From Nocardioides bizhenqiangii (GTDB taxonomy: Bacteria; Actinomycetota; Actinomycetes; Propionibacteriales; Nocardioidaceae): a stretch of 64,000 bases of DNA. The notes beneath the pieces were generated by a model. It was not told the DNA's origin. It saw only the letters and a list, made by a program, of their open reading frames with translations, and ran no database searches. Below are positions 24,478-33,409 of the stretch, piece after piece. The stretch spans positions 496,001 to 560,000 of the forward strand of contig NZ_CP141059.1 in the NCBI RefSeq assembly GCF_034661235.1. The letters run 5' to 3'. Position 1 is the first letter of the stretch. The number at the start of each line of letters is the position of its first letter. A program made the translations under genes and the position numbers.

Positions 24478-25080
24478 CTACTTCCGGCCGGCGGTCATCG
24501 CGACCAACATCAGCTGGATGCACTGGTCGGTGAACTCGGCGTCGACGGTGCCGCGCCTGAGCAGCTCGCCGAGGTAGGCGCCGACCATCAGGCTGACCGC
24601 CGCGTCGGCGTCGAAGTCGGAGCCGAGCTTGCCGGCCGCGACGTCCGCCTCGATCAGCGCGACGAGGGCGTCGGTGTAGGGCAGGAGAATGCGGCGGAAG
24701 CCGTCGGTGAACCGGCGATCGGTGTCGCCGATGATCGCGGCGAGGCCACCGGGCCCGAGCACGTCGGACATCTGCTGCCAGGTCTGGTTCAGGGCCCAGC
24801 GGATCTTCTCGCCCGGGTCGGCGTCGGGCGGCTGGCCGGGCTCGCCGATCGCCCTCACCAACGCGGCGCGCAAGAGCTCGTGCCGGTCGGCGTACCGGCG
24901 GTAGATGGTGGTCTTCGCCACCCCCGAGGAGTCAGCCACGGCCTCGACGGTGACGGCGCGGGGTCCGCCGGCGCGAAGCAGCTCGAGCCCGGCGGTCAGG
25001 ATGCGCCGGTCGGTGTCCGCGTCGCGTGGGCGACCCCGCCGCGGCGCGGCACCCTGAGGCGTCTGTGCTTGGCCTACCAC
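24478..25080 (-). CDS. TetR/AcrR family regulator
   Basis: 200 residues if GTG 25080 is used; it has AAGGA 8 bases upstream, whereas ATG 25104, which would add 8 residues, has none. DNA-binding domain: RRILTAGLELLRAGGPRAVTVEAVADSSGVAKTTIYRRYADRHELLRAAL, with GVAKTTIYRRY as recognition helix. C-terminal domain resembles TetR_C_11-like regulators. Neighbours are the GMC oxidoreductase upstream and DUF5994 genes downstream on the same strand; which it controls is unknown. Confidence 0.9.
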   Translation of the reverse strand: MVGQAQTPQGAAPRRGRPRDADTDRRILTAGLELLRAGGPRAVTVEAVADSSGVAKTTIYRRYADRHELLRAALVRAIGEPGQPPDADPGEKIRWALNQTWQQMSDVLGPGGLAAIIGDTDRRFTDGFRRILLPYTDALVALIEADVAAGKLGSDFDADAAVSLMVGAYLGELLRRGTVDAEFTDQCIQLMLVAMTAGRK

Positions 25081-25392
25081 TGCGTGGATCCTTTCGAGTG
25101 GCATGAGGCGATGTTGGATTTCGGCGAACTACCGCTACAAACTACGGGGCGAGTAGCGGAGTCCCGCCCAGCCGCCCGAGATGAAAACTCTATTCGTCTT
25201 GCGCCGGCGTGCCGGCGGGGGACGACCGTTCAGGCCTTGCGTGACGCCCGACCTGGCCCGGACGGCGCCGGACAGCCAGTGGTGCGCGGTCCATCGGCGA
25301 GTCTCGAGGGGCCGATCACCCGCGCAGGGCGCCCCCAGTCGGGGACGCCCTGCTGCCGGCAGTGCCACCTGGTCACGCACCAAGGCCCTGGG
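25081..25392. other. Intergenic region with candidate operator
   Basis: No convincing gene. CCGCTAC (25132-25138) and GTAGCGG (25153-25159) are a perfect 7-bp inverted pair about 60 bases before the TetR start, a plausible autoregulatory site. The rest (25181-25392) is GC-rich with low coding signal in all frames. Confidence 0.4.
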
Positions 25393-26994
25393 TCATCCGT
25401 TGGCGATGATGTCGGCTGCCAGCCACCCGATTGCCATCGCCGGCGCCGCGGTGTTGCCGGCGACCTGGGTGGGCAGGACCGAGATGTCGACGACCCGGAG
25501 TCCCTCGACACCGCGTACCCGCAGGTCTGGAGTGACCACGTCGTCGTCGTTGGGACCCATGGCCGCCGAGCCCACCGCGTGGTAGATGGTGTTGCCGGGC
25601 GATGATGCGAAGTCCACCACCTGCTCCGGCGTCTGCACGTCGGTGCCCGGGAACTCCTCGAACGCGATCTCACCGGCCAGCGGGTCCTGGGCGGTGACGT
25701 CGCGCAACCGGTCGATGATGGCTCCGGTGACGCGGCGGTCCTCCTCGTCCTGGAAGTAGTTCGCGTTGATGATCGGGCTCGATCCGGGGAGCGCGTCGCT
25801 GATGTGGATCGAGCTCTGCGTGTTGGGCCGGATCTGGTAGCCGAGCAGGTACATGCCTGGCTCCTTGGACGGATTGAGGCCCTCGGAGAAGTCCAGCCCG
25901 AACGGCGTGGCGACCACCTGGATGTCAGGGCGAACCACGTCGAGGGACGAGCGCACGTGTGCCATCAGGTCATAACCCGCCGTGCTGACGGGACCCTCGC
26001 GGGTCAACAGGTACTTCACGCCGTGCCCCAGCTGCTTGGCCTTGGAGCTCAGCGCGAGCGTGTGACCGATCTCGCGCTTGAACCGGATCTGCGCAGCGAC
26101 ACCGTGCTGTTCGATCATCCGCTCGCCGACGTTCGGGGACTCGACCCGCAGCGCGACGCCGGCGTTGCTCAGGACGTCTCCGCGGCCGATGCCGGAGCGC
26201 TCCAGGAGCAGCGGGGTCTCGATCGCTCCAGCGGAGAGGACGACCTCCTTACGCGCGGTGTAGTCCACGACGCGGTGGTCGCGGCGGGCCCGTACGCCGA
26301 CTACGCGCTTGCCCTCGAAGCGGAGCAGCCCGACGGTGGTGTCAGTCGCGATGGTGAGGTTCTTGCGGTTGCGTGCCGGCCACAGGAACGCGTTGGCGGT
26401 GCTCTGACGGATGCCGTTCTTGATGGTGGACGGCGTGAACCCGATCTGCTGCTGGTCCTGGGCGTTGACGTCCTCGACGAACCCCCATCCGGCCTTCTCA
26501 GCGGACTGCAAGAAGAGCTGCACCGTTTCGTCGTCGCTCTCCTGCGGGACGCTGATCCCGACCGGCCCGCCTGCTCCGCGCACGTCTGAGGATCCCAGGG
26601 AGTGGTCCTCCATGGCCCGGAAGGCCGGCAGCACCTGGTCCCAGCCCCATCCAGGGTTTCCGGCCGCGGCCAGCGCGTCGTAGTCCGCCTGTTGGCCACG
26701 GACGTACATCATGCCGTTGACGGCAGTCGACCCACCAAGGCCGCGGCCGCGCTGCCACGCTTCGGCGTACCCGGTTGCGGTGGGGTTGGCCAGGTAGGTG
26801 GTGGTGAGCTTGTCGGACTTGAGGGTGAAGAAGAACCCCTTGGGGATGTAGAGCATCGGGTTGAAGCCCTTGCCGCCCCGTTCGATCAGGAGCACCGAGT
26901 TCCTCGGGTCCTCGGACAGGCGGCTGGCCAGCACAGCGCCGGAGCCTCCTGCTCCCACGATGACGTAGTCGAATGTCTCCTCGTTCGTTGTCAC
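25393..26994 (-). CDS. GMC family FAD-dependent oxidoreductase (choline-dehydrogenase-like)
   Basis: 533 residues from GTG 26994, with GAGGAGG 9 bases upstream. FAD-binding VIVGAGGSGAVLASRLSE at the N-terminus, GMC signature 1 around GRGLGGSTAVNGMMYVRG, signature 2 VLSAGAIETPLLLERSGIG, and C-terminal catalytic block NTIYHAVGSAAMG, where HAVGS aligns with the catalytic His, plus NTAAPAMAIGWLAADII. Oxidises an alcohol; choline-like, PEG-like or other substrates are possible. An operator-like palindrome precedes it. Confidence 0.92.
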   Translation of the reverse strand: MTTNEETFDYVIVGAGGSGAVLASRLSEDPRNSVLLIERGGKGFNPMLYIPKGFFFTLKSDKLTTTYLANPTATGYAEAWQRGRGLGGSTAVNGMMYVRGQQADYDALAAAGNPGWGWDQVLPAFRAMEDHSLGSSDVRGAGGPVGISVPQESDDETVQLFLQSAEKAGWGFVEDVNAQDQQQIGFTPSTIKNGIRQSTANAFLWPARNRKNLTIATDTTVGLLRFEGKRVVGVRARRDHRVVDYTARKEVVLSAGAIETPLLLERSGIGRGDVLSNAGVALRVESPNVGERMIEQHGVAAQIRFKREIGHTLALSSKAKQLGHGVKYLLTREGPVSTAGYDLMAHVRSSLDVVRPDIQVVATPFGLDFSEGLNPSKEPGMYLLGYQIRPNTQSSIHISDALPGSSPIINANYFQDEEDRRVTGAIIDRLRDVTAQDPLAGEIAFEEFPGTDVQTPEQVVDFASSPGNTIYHAVGSAAMGPNDDDVVTPDLRVRGVEGLRVVDISVLPTQVAGNTAAPAMAIGWLAADIIANG

Positions 26995-27015
26995 AACGGT
27001 CGCCTCCTCAGCGAA

Positions 27016-27038
27016 TTGAATGTGTCTTTCACCTTCAA
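27016..27038. promoter_or_regulatory. Palindromic operator upstream of the GMC oxidoreductase
   Basis: TTGAATGTG-TCTTT-CACCTTCAA: 9-base arms with one mismatch, 22 bases upstream of the start codon, in an AT-rich promoter-like stretch. Another small palindrome (ACGCT...AGCGT) lies just beyond. The nearby TetR protein is one candidate binder. Confidence 0.5.
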
Positions 27039-27136
27039 TAACGCTACGGTCAGCGTAGTCTATTCCTGGAGTCGCGCTTCGCCCAGTGCCGGGCACAAAA
27101 GGGCCGCGTCCTCATCGGAAGGCTCAGTACGCGAAC

Positions 27137-27164
27137 CAGCCCCGGAGTAGTAACTCCGGGGCTG
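27137..27164. terminator. Strong hairpin between VOC and GMC genes
   Basis: CAGCCCCGGAGT (27137-27148), loop AGTA, ACTCCGGGGCTG (27153-27164): a perfect 12-bp stem. It lies 77 bases past the stop of the F420-reductase/VOC operon on the minus strand; no U-run follows. Confidence 0.65.
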
Positions 27165-27240
27165 GATGTCGACTTTCACTGCGGGAGCCGGGCCGCGCGA
27201 TCTGAAGCCTATGGTCGCCCGCTCGAAGAGCGGTTCCGCG

Positions 27241-27744
27241 CTACGAGAGCGGCACGAGCTCACCGGCGGTCCGGACCCCACTCCAGCGATCGATCTCACC
27301 TGTCAGGTCGAGTCGCTCGATGGGAGCGGCGTTCTCGTACTGCCCCCAGTGCGCCTTCGGCAGCATCCACATCACCTCGAACTCGTTGCCGTCCGGGTCC
27401 GCGGCGTAGAGGCTCTTGGTCGCACCGTGGCTGGACTCGCCGGTCAGCGCGCCGAGGTCGGCCAAGGTGGCCCTGGCCTCCTCGAGCTCCTCGATGGTGT
27501 CGACCTGCCACGCGAGGTGGTAGAGCCCCAGCCCGCCGCGCGGTCGGGGCGGCTGCACGCCGACCCCGAACAGGCCCAGGTCGTGATGGTTCCCCGAACG
27601 TGGCAGCCGCAGGAACGCGGCGTTCGCCCGCGGCTCGCGCGCCATGACCGTCATGCCGAACGCGTCGGAGTAGAACGCGATGCTGCGCTCGAGGTCGGCC
27701 ACGAACAAGACGGCGTGGTTGAGACGGACGGCGTTGACGGTCAT
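27241..27744 (-). CDS. VOC family protein (glyoxalase/extradiol dioxygenase fold)
   Basis: 167 residues from ATG 27744, with GGAAGGA upstream. Paired beta-alpha-beta-beta-beta modules: RLNHAVLFVADLERSIAFYSDAFGM and GLYHLAWQVDTIEELEEA; metal-ligand candidates are His in LNHAVL, His in YHLAW and Glu in NEFEVMWM. Catechol dioxygenase-like, so a ring-cleavage or small-molecule detoxification role is possible. Second gene of an operon with the F420-reductase-like gene, 40 bases apart. Confidence 0.88.
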   Translation of the reverse strand: MTVNAVRLNHAVLFVADLERSIAFYSDAFGMTVMAREPRANAAFLRLPRSGNHHDLGLFGVGVQPPRPRGGLGLYHLAWQVDTIEELEEARATLADLGALTGESSHGATKSLYAADPDGNEFEVMWMLPKAHWGQYENAAPIERLDLTGEIDRWSGVRTAGELVPLS

Positions 27745-27784
27745 GGTTGGTTCCTTCCAAAAGGCGCGGTGATGGTGATCCGGG

Positions 27785-28360
27785 TCAGGCGGCCACGCCG
27801 AACCCGCCGGTCCAAGAGACCTTCTCGTTGGCGGCGAGGGTGAGCTGCAGGAAACCGACCGCCTCGAGCTCACGGGCCCTCTTGAGGGAGCCGGCGTCGA
27901 TGGCCTTCAGTCCGCCTGAGGTGACGATCGCGGCCAGGGTGGCCTTGGCGTCGGCGTCGTCGCCGGCGATCAGGACGGTCGTGGGCAGCGAGCCGACGTT
28001 TCCGGCGGCGAGCGTGCCCGCGAACGTCGTGTTGAACGCCTTCAGGACACGGGACTGCGGCAGGGCCGCAGCGATCTCGGCGGCCGCGGAGCTGTCCGCG
28101 GGGACGACGAGGGAGTCGAACGTCTCGAAGTCCAGGGGGTTCGTGATGTCGACCACGACGCGACCGGCGAGCTGCTCGCCGCGCTGGGCAATCACGTCGG
28201 CCACAGCCGGGTAGGGCACGGCGAGGACGACGACGTCTCCGGTGACCGGCGCGCCGAGGTCGTCGACGCCGAGCTGCTGGACGTTGTGGCCGCCCTTGGC
28301 GGCGACCGATGCGATGACCTGGCCCATGTTGCCGGTGCCGAGGATCGAGAGGTTCGTCAT
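27785..28360 (-). CDS. NADPH-dependent F420 reductase-like oxidoreductase
   Basis: 191 residues from ATG 28360 (AAGGAG upstream). Short Rossmann protein: NLSILGTGNMGQVIASVAAKGGHNV is the NADP-binding start, VVVLAVPYPAVADVI and DITNPLDFETFDSLVVPADSS follow, then LKAFNTTFAGTLAAG. This matches the Pfam PF03807 family that includes F420:NADP oxidoreductase. It may instead act on other redox partners. Divergent from a MarR gene with palindromes between. Confidence 0.85.
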   Translation of the reverse strand: MTNLSILGTGNMGQVIASVAAKGGHNVQQLGVDDLGAPVTGDVVVLAVPYPAVADVIAQRGEQLAGRVVVDITNPLDFETFDSLVVPADSSAAAEIAAALPQSRVLKAFNTTFAGTLAAGNVGSLPTTVLIAGDDADAKATLAAIVTSGGLKAIDAGSLKRARELEAVGFLQLTLAANEKVSWTGGFGVAA

Positions 28361-28396
28361 GAGGTGCTCCTTGCAAGTTCGTGGACAACCCATTTG

Positions 28397-28458
28397 GTTG
28401 TTCCTACAACTAACACTCTACCTCATTTGATTGATCCGTCAAGTAATCGCGCTAGGAT
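28397..28458 (+). promoter_or_regulatory. Divergent promoter region with MarR-type palindromes
   Basis: GTTGT-TCCT-ACAAC (28397-28410) and a TTGAT...GTCAA pair (about 28428-28442). TTGATC (28431-28436) and TAGGAT (28453-28458), 16 bases apart, form a promoter whose start would fall at the MarR ATG (28465), so that mRNA is probably leaderless. MarR likely controls both directions. Confidence 0.6.
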
Positions 28459-28464
28459 CGCATC

Positions 28465-28974
28465 ATGGACGAGGTGAAGTGGCTCGACGAGACCGAGCGG
28501 GACGCATGGCTCCGACTGATCGCGGTGGTCGAGCTGCTACCGGGGGTGCTCGACGCGCAGCTACGGTCGCAGGCAGGTCTGACGCACTTCGAGTACTACG
28601 TCCTGGCGATGCTGTCCGAGACACCGACCCGCACGCTGCGGATGACGGCACTCGCTCAACGCACGAACGCAACCCTTCCGCGGCTCTCCCATGTCGTGCG
28701 CCGTCTGCACGACCGAGGGCTCGCCGAGCGAGTTCCGTGCCTCGAAGACAGACGCGCCACGAACGTGCGGCTCACCGAGGCCGGATGGGACACGGTGGTG
28801 ACCGCGGCCCCAGGGCATGTCGCCACCGTGCGCAGCCACGTCCTGGACCCCCTCACTGCCGAACAACTCGAGCAACTACGGGGCATAGCCGACGCGCTCC
28901 TGACCACGTTGGACCCCCAAGGCCGGATGACTGCGCTCTACGATCCCGAAACCGCGGCCGAAGACGCCTCCTGA
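28465..28974 (+). CDS. MarR family regulator
   Basis: 169 residues. Winged helix: LTHFEYYVLAMLSETPTRTLRMTALAQRTNATLPRLSHVVRRLHDRGLAERVPCLEDRRATNVRLTEAG, with TNATLPRLSHVVRRL as recognition helix and EDRRATNV as wing. One Cys (PCLED) lies next to the wing and might sense oxidants. Divergent from the F420-reductase/VOC operon, its likely target. Confidence 0.9.
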   Translation: MDEVKWLDETERDAWLRLIAVVELLPGVLDAQLRSQAGLTHFEYYVLAMLSETPTRTLRMTALAQRTNATLPRLSHVVRRLHDRGLAERVPCLEDRRATNVRLTEAGWDTVVTAAPGHVATVRSHVLDPLTAEQLEQLRGIADALLTTLDPQGRMTALYDPETAAEDAS

Positions 28975-29107
28975 CCAGGCGCTCTCCAGCCTCTCGCGTG
29001 CGACCTCGTCGATCTCGGCAGCAGCTCATGGACAGGACCGTTGCAGGGCTCCCGGGGCGCCTTCGTAGGAATGAGAATGGCGACCGGCCCGGTGCTATGG
29101 TCCGGTC

Positions 29108-29263
29108 ATGGCACCCATCTTCGAGACGCGACAGGGAACGGCCGGTCCGGCGAACGTCCCCTCGGGTGCCGCGCTCCTGGCCATCGAGCTCAGTGAGCAG
29201 GCCCGAGGCGTCCGTGGCCTCGACGTCCTTCGACGGAGCGTCGACCGAGCTCCGCCGGCCTGA
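29108..29263 (+). CDS. Possible small ORF, 51 codons
   Basis: ATG 29108 to TGA 29263 (starts MAPIFETRQGTAG). Third-base GC is about 70%, and TATGGT lies 10 bases before the ATG as a possible -10 box of a leaderless transcript. No family recognised. It sits in a 514-base gap (28975-29488) where I see no other gene; the rest of that gap is featureless apart from GC-rich runs. Confidence 0.25.
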   Translation: MAPIFETRQGTAGPANVPSGAALLAIELSEQARGVRGLDVLRRSVDRAPPA

Positions 29264-29488
29264 CCCGACGAGCTTCCTAGCTCCTCTCTCCTCTCCCACG
29301 CGAGCGGGAGAGCAGAACCTTCGTTTCGACACCCTTGCTTGACGTGTCCGTGTTTTCTCCGCGTGACACCCGCAGCGTCGAACGCGCCCGCGCCGATGCA
29401 CCGGTGTGACCGGTCGTCCGACGCCCATTCCCGCGCGCCAGCACGCGCACCGCCGCGCCCCACCAACGGCGCTCACAGGGAGGAAATC

Positions 29489-29980
29489 ATGGTCCTCTCC
29501 CGACCCGGCCTGTTCGCCGCCGTCTGGCTCTCCCGCCACACGACCGCCAACCCGCCCCGCCCCCGCACAGCAGGCTCACCCGAGCCTGGCTCACCACGAA
29601 CCGCCAACAATGAACGCCGTCGGCTCCGCGCAGGCAACTGGGCTCGCGTCGACCTGTACACCCCCACCCCAGAAGAGACAACCCGCCTGCTGGACGACAC
29701 GCTCGCCGTCCCGGTCGACGCGCCCAGGCGACTCGAATCAACGATCGACACCGTCGCCCGCCGTCTCCGAGCACTACCCGAGCCGCACGAATTGGGTAGG
29801 CGCTCTATCAGCTACAGATCCCAACTCCAGCGCATCCTGCGCCAGGCACGCCAAGCCCAGACCCGGCTGACCGGGGGCACCTACGGCACCTGTCTGGACT
29901 GCGCGACGCCGATCGCGCTGGACACCCTGATCGAGACGCCGTGGACGCCGACCTGTGCCCGCTGCGCGCTCGTCATCTGA
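29489..29980 (+). CDS. DksA/TraR family C4 zinc-finger protein (first copy)
   Basis: 163 residues from ATG 29489 (AGGGAGGAAATC upstream). C-terminal zinc finger GTYGTCLDCATPIALDTLIETPWTPTCARC gives CxxC-x17-CxxC-type ligands. A coiled helix LQRILRQARQAQTRL precedes it, as in DksA proteins, which bind the RNA polymerase secondary channel. The first ~50 residues are Pro/Arg-rich and unusual. A second copy lies at 40.2 kb. First gene of a stress-flavoured stretch. Confidence 0.85.
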   Translation: MVLSRPGLFAAVWLSRHTTANPPRPRTAGSPEPGSPRTANNERRRLRAGNWARVDLYTPTPEETTRLLDDTLAVPVDAPRRLESTIDTVARRLRALPEPHELGRRSISYRSQLQRILRQARQAQTRLTGGTYGTCLDCATPIALDTLIETPWTPTCARCALVI

Positions 29981-30031
29981 TCGCAGCGCGTCGTGACGAA
30001 AACAGCCACCGAGTCCAAGAGGAAGACCACA

Positions 30032-31388
30032 ATGGACCGACGCAAGACCACCCGAACCGGACGCAAGACGACGGCGCAGCAGTCGTGGATCAGGCCCCCT
30101 CGAGATGTCGCCGTCGTCGGCGCCGGGATCGTCGGGCTCAGCAACCGCCTGGTTCCTCCAGGAGCGAGGCGTCGCCGTCACCGTCTACGACAGCGACCAC
30201 GCCGCGGGCGGCGCGTCCTGGGGCAACGCCGGCTGGCTCACCCCGGCCCTCGCTGCACCACTGCCAGAGCCTGACGTCCTGCGTTACGGGCTGAAGTCAG
30301 TCCTCACTCCGAGCTCACCCGTCTATGTCCCGCCACGGCTCGATCCCTCGCTCTGGTGGTTCCTCGCGGGATTCGCCCGGCACTCCACCCTTCCACGATG
30401 GCAGCGCGGAATGGCCGCCTACGCACCGTTCAACCGGCGCGCGATCCGCGCGTTCGATGACCTCGCGGACGCCGGCGCCACCCCACGTGCGCGACAGGCC
30501 GGCCCGTTCCTCGCCTGCTACCGCACGTCCGCCGACGCCGGAGCCATGCTGACCGAGCTGCGGCGCATCAAGGAGGTCGGCCAGAGCGCCCACTACGACT
30601 ACCTCACCGGTCCCCAGGTCCGACGGGCGCAGCCGGCGGTCAGCGACGCCGTCGAGGCAGCCGTTCTCATCCACGGACAGCGCTACATCCATCCCCCGCA
30701 GTTCGTCCGCGCGCTTGCGCACTCCGTCGTCGACCGTGGGGGAAAGCTTCGTGAGTCTGTTCGCATCTCCGACGTCGAGACCGAGAGCAACGCGGCCTGG
30801 CTCCGCGACAGCGAGGGCGCCCGCCATCGGCACGACGCCGTCGTGCTCGCCACTGGAGCCGCGCTCAGTCGCCTCGCCCGCCGGTTCGGAGTCAAGAAGG
30901 TCGTTCACGCCGGGCGCGGCTACTCCTTCACGGTCACTGGCGACCGCGTGCCCGACAGCCCCGTCTACTTTCCCGACCAGCGGGTCGCGTGCACCCCGCT
31001 TCACGAGCCCACCGCCCCCGACCACCAGCCAGGTGCGCCCGCAGACGCGGACGGTCCCCCGCTTCTCCGCGTGGCCGGGATGATGGAGCTCCGACGCCCT
31101 GACGAGCCACTGGACCAGCGCCGTATCCGCGCCATCGTCGAGGCGACCCGCGAGCTGCTGCCCGGCGTCGACTTCGACCGCCGCAGCGACGAGTGGGTGG
31201 GCTCGAGACCCTGCACCGCTGACGGCCTGCCGCTCATCGGTGCGACCCGATCGCCACGGGTCTTCGTCGCAGGCGGTCATGGGATGTGGGGAGTGGTCCT
31301 CGGGCCGGTGACCGGCAAGCTCCTCGCCGAGCAGATCGTCACCGGCAGCTCACCGGGCGTCCTGACCCCGTTCGATCCTCTCCGGTGA
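30032..31388 (+). pseudogene. D-amino-acid dehydrogenase-like FAD oxidoreductase, frameshifted near N-terminus
   Basis: Start ATG 30032 (AGAGGAAG upstream). The first frame gives the FAD loop RDVAVVGAGIVGLS; from about 30141 the family continues in another frame as TAWFLQERGVAVTVYDSDHAAGGASWGNAGWL to the end at 31388 (DadA-like, closing with GRPC-type SRPCTADGLPLIG and HGMWGVVLGPVTGKLLAEQ). Joining them as GLS-A-TAWFL needs two more bases (AGCAACC from AGCGCAACC), so a 2-nt deletion in the sequence or genome is likely. If real, the FAD loop is separated and the gene is dead; if a read error, it is a normal ~450-residue enzyme. Confidence 0.8.
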
Positions 31389-31447
31389 CGGCGACTCGGC
31401 CGTCAAGAGAGATCGGTCCGTACCAGCCCCGGGGAATAGCCGGCGTC

Positions 31448-31480
31448 TGATTATTGCTACGCAGTACGTAGCGATAATCA
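31448..31480. promoter_or_regulatory. Long AT-rich palindrome
   Basis: TGATTATTGCTACG (31448-31461), centre CAGTA, CGTAGCGATAATCA (31467-31480); the arms differ at one base. It lies 60 bases after the DadA-like stop and 37 before the next start, and is much more AT-rich than its surroundings. An operator for a dimeric regulator fits better than a terminator, since no U-run follows. Confidence 0.6.
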
Positions 31481-31517
31481 ACGGCGGCGGAAAGGCCGCT
31501 CGGAAGGAGCGAGATCC

Positions 31518-31859
31518 ATGTCCTCGACCGAGTATCTGGTGTGGTTCCTGGCGATGGCGGTCCTGATCCCCATCATCGTTCATGGCGGCACGACCTGGGC
31601 CCACTTCCGTGGCCAGCAGCAGAAATCGGCGCGGCCGGCCGACACGGCCGCGCCGCACGGCCCCGGCCGCCGCCGCGACGAGCCACCGGGGATGGCCCGA
31701 GGGAGATCGAAAGCTCCGCCCGTGCCGTCGTCCGAAATGGAGGACGATGGCGGCGTTCCCGAGAAGCAGATCTGGCGTTGGTACGACGACGGCGGAGCTG
31801 TCGGGGCATCGGGTGGCGAGACTCGACCCCGGCCGCTCGATGACGGCTCGTCGTCGTAG
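31518..31859 (+). CDS. Small membrane-anchored protein, unknown function
   Basis: 113 residues, ATG 31518 with GGAAGGAG 8 bases upstream. One N-terminal helix (YLVWFLAMAVLIPIIVHGG, ~6-24), then a polar, disordered Arg/Pro/Gly-rich tail ending DDGSSS. A segment VPEKQIWRWYDDGG is the only part that looks structured. Coding is supported by start context and frame length, not by a known family. Confidence 0.6.
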   Translation: MSSTEYLVWFLAMAVLIPIIVHGGTTWAHFRGQQQKSARPADTAAPHGPGRRRDEPPGMARGRSKAPPVPSSEMEDDGGVPEKQIWRWYDDGGAVGASGGETRPRPLDDGSSS

Positions 31860-32169
31860 TACAGACGGGCATCACCACCACCGGCGCCTCGAGAGGGTGT
31901 CGCGACCGTTCACCATGCCCGGTCGATGCCGTGCCCCGTGAGGGTTGCTGTCGTCCGGCAACGAAACCGTCTCGTAGTTGACCGGTGAGCGCTCCTGCCT
32001 TCACGGATTTGCTGAGACAGCATCGACCTCACAGGACCACTCACCGCAGGCGTTGTGGTGACCACTCGTTGATCGAGCTGGTGCACGTCAATCAGCTCCG
32101 CCCCGCGACCCGGTCAAGGCAGAGCGAGATGCGCATGCCTGGTGAAGGGCGTCGACGTCTGAAAGGCGG
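31860..32169. other. Intergenic region, no gene seen
   Basis: 310 bases between the small membrane protein and transaldolase. GTGGTGACCAC (about 32055-32065) is a short palindrome; no promoter, RNA or coding signal could be supported. Confidence 0.4.
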
Positions 32170-33393
32170 ATGCAAGCGGTGACAATCGACCACGCACCGA
32201 CATCGGCGGACATCTGGATCCGTCCGGTCCCTGGCTCACCGTCCGACCAACCCGGGACCGACGGATCAACAGACGATCGGGAAGCAGATACAGCAGCCCG
32301 CCCGACCCGGCTGCAACAACTGTTCGTCGAACAAGGCCACAGTCCGTGGCTCGACGGCTTCTCTCGCGGTGACCTGGCCGACGGCACGCTCTCCCGGCTC
32401 GTCACGGACGGCATCCGCGGGGTGACGGCCAACCCCACCACCTTCACCAGGGCGATGGAGGGGTCGGCGGAGTACGACGAGCAATTGGCTTGGCTGACCT
32501 CGACTGCATGCTCGGCCGAGGAGGCCTATGGAGAGCTGCTGGCCATTGACACCATTGCCGCCTGTGCGGCGCTCCAGCCCGTCCACCGAACCAGCAACGG
32601 GTTGGACGGCTTCGTGTCCGTCGAGGTGGCACCGCGGTTCGCCAGCAACACCGGGAGGACGATCGCAGCCGCGCGGGAACTGCACCGGCGGATCGACCAG
32701 ACCAACCTGTTGGTGAAGGTTCCCGCAACCGCTCAGGGGGTTCCGGCCATCAAGAGATTGGTCGCGGAGGGGCGCAGCATCAACGTCACACTGCTCTTCT
32801 CCCTGACGCGCTACGACGACGTCATCGAGGCCTACCTCTCAGGTTTGGAGACCTACATCTCGCACGGCGGGGATCCCTCGAGGGTCCACGGCTTTGCCTC
32901 GTTCTTCGTGGCCCGGGTCGACGCAGAGATCGACCAACGGCTCCAGCAGCGTGGAGCCAGCGGCGCGGGCGTCCTCTGCGGCGGCGCGGGGATTGCGCAG
33001 GCCAAGCTCGCCTACCAGATGTTCAACGAGAGATTCTCCGGCGGGAGATGGGAACGTCTGGCACGACATGGCGCGCACGCACAACGGCTGCTGTGGGCCT
33101 CCACGTCACCCAAGAACCCCGCTGATCGCGACACCCGGTATGTCGAAGAACTGATCGGGCCGCAACTGGTGAGCACGCTGCCGAAGCGCACCACGCGCGC
33201 GTTCGAGCAGCACGGGCGGGTAACTCGCACCATCGACACCGGTGTGCAGGACGCCAAGGAGCACCTGCGTTCACTCGCCGAAGCAGGGATCGACATGGCC
33301 GACGTCGGTAGCACGTTGGAGACCGAAGGCGTTTCCGGGTTCCAACGCTCCTTCGAACAGGCGATGGCCGTGCTCGACGCCAAGATGCTGTGA
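32170..33393 (+). CDS. tal: Transaldolase
   Basis: 407 residues. Transfers a dihydroxyacetone unit between sedoheptulose-7-P and glyceraldehyde-3-P in the pentose phosphate pathway. Blocks: SPWLDGFSRGDLADGTLSRLV, GIRGVTANPTTFTRAM, NLLVKVPAT with the Schiff-base Lys, INVTLLFSLTRYDDVIEAYLSGLE and RLLWASTSPKNPADRDTRYVEELIG. About 45 extra, disordered residues precede the usual start, so an internal start is possible (for example in front of LQQLFVEQGHSPW). Second transaldolase copies are common outside the main operon; next come a membrane protein and GH15. Confidence 0.93.
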   Translation: MQAVTIDHAPTSADIWIRPVPGSPSDQPGTDGSTDDREADTAARPTRLQQLFVEQGHSPWLDGFSRGDLADGTLSRLVTDGIRGVTANPTTFTRAMEGSAEYDEQLAWLTSTACSAEEAYGELLAIDTIAACAALQPVHRTSNGLDGFVSVEVAPRFASNTGRTIAAARELHRRIDQTNLLVKVPATAQGVPAIKRLVAEGRSINVTLLFSLTRYDDVIEAYLSGLETYISHGGDPSRVHGFASFFVARVDAEIDQRLQQRGASGAGVLCGGAGIAQAKLAYQMFNERFSGGRWERLARHGAHAQRLLWASTSPKNPADRDTRYVEELIGPQLVSTLPKRTTRAFEQHGRVTRTIDTGVQDAKEHLRSLAEAGIDMADVGSTLETEGVSGFQRSFEQAMAVLDAKML

Positions 33394-33409
33394 ACTCGGC
33401 GGCGGTGAG

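Noticed and set aside
25181..25585. Possible ORF starting MKTLFVLRRR in the gap before the GMC gene
   Set aside because: Overlaps the 3' end of the GMC gene on the other strand, has no ribosome site and no recognisable domain.
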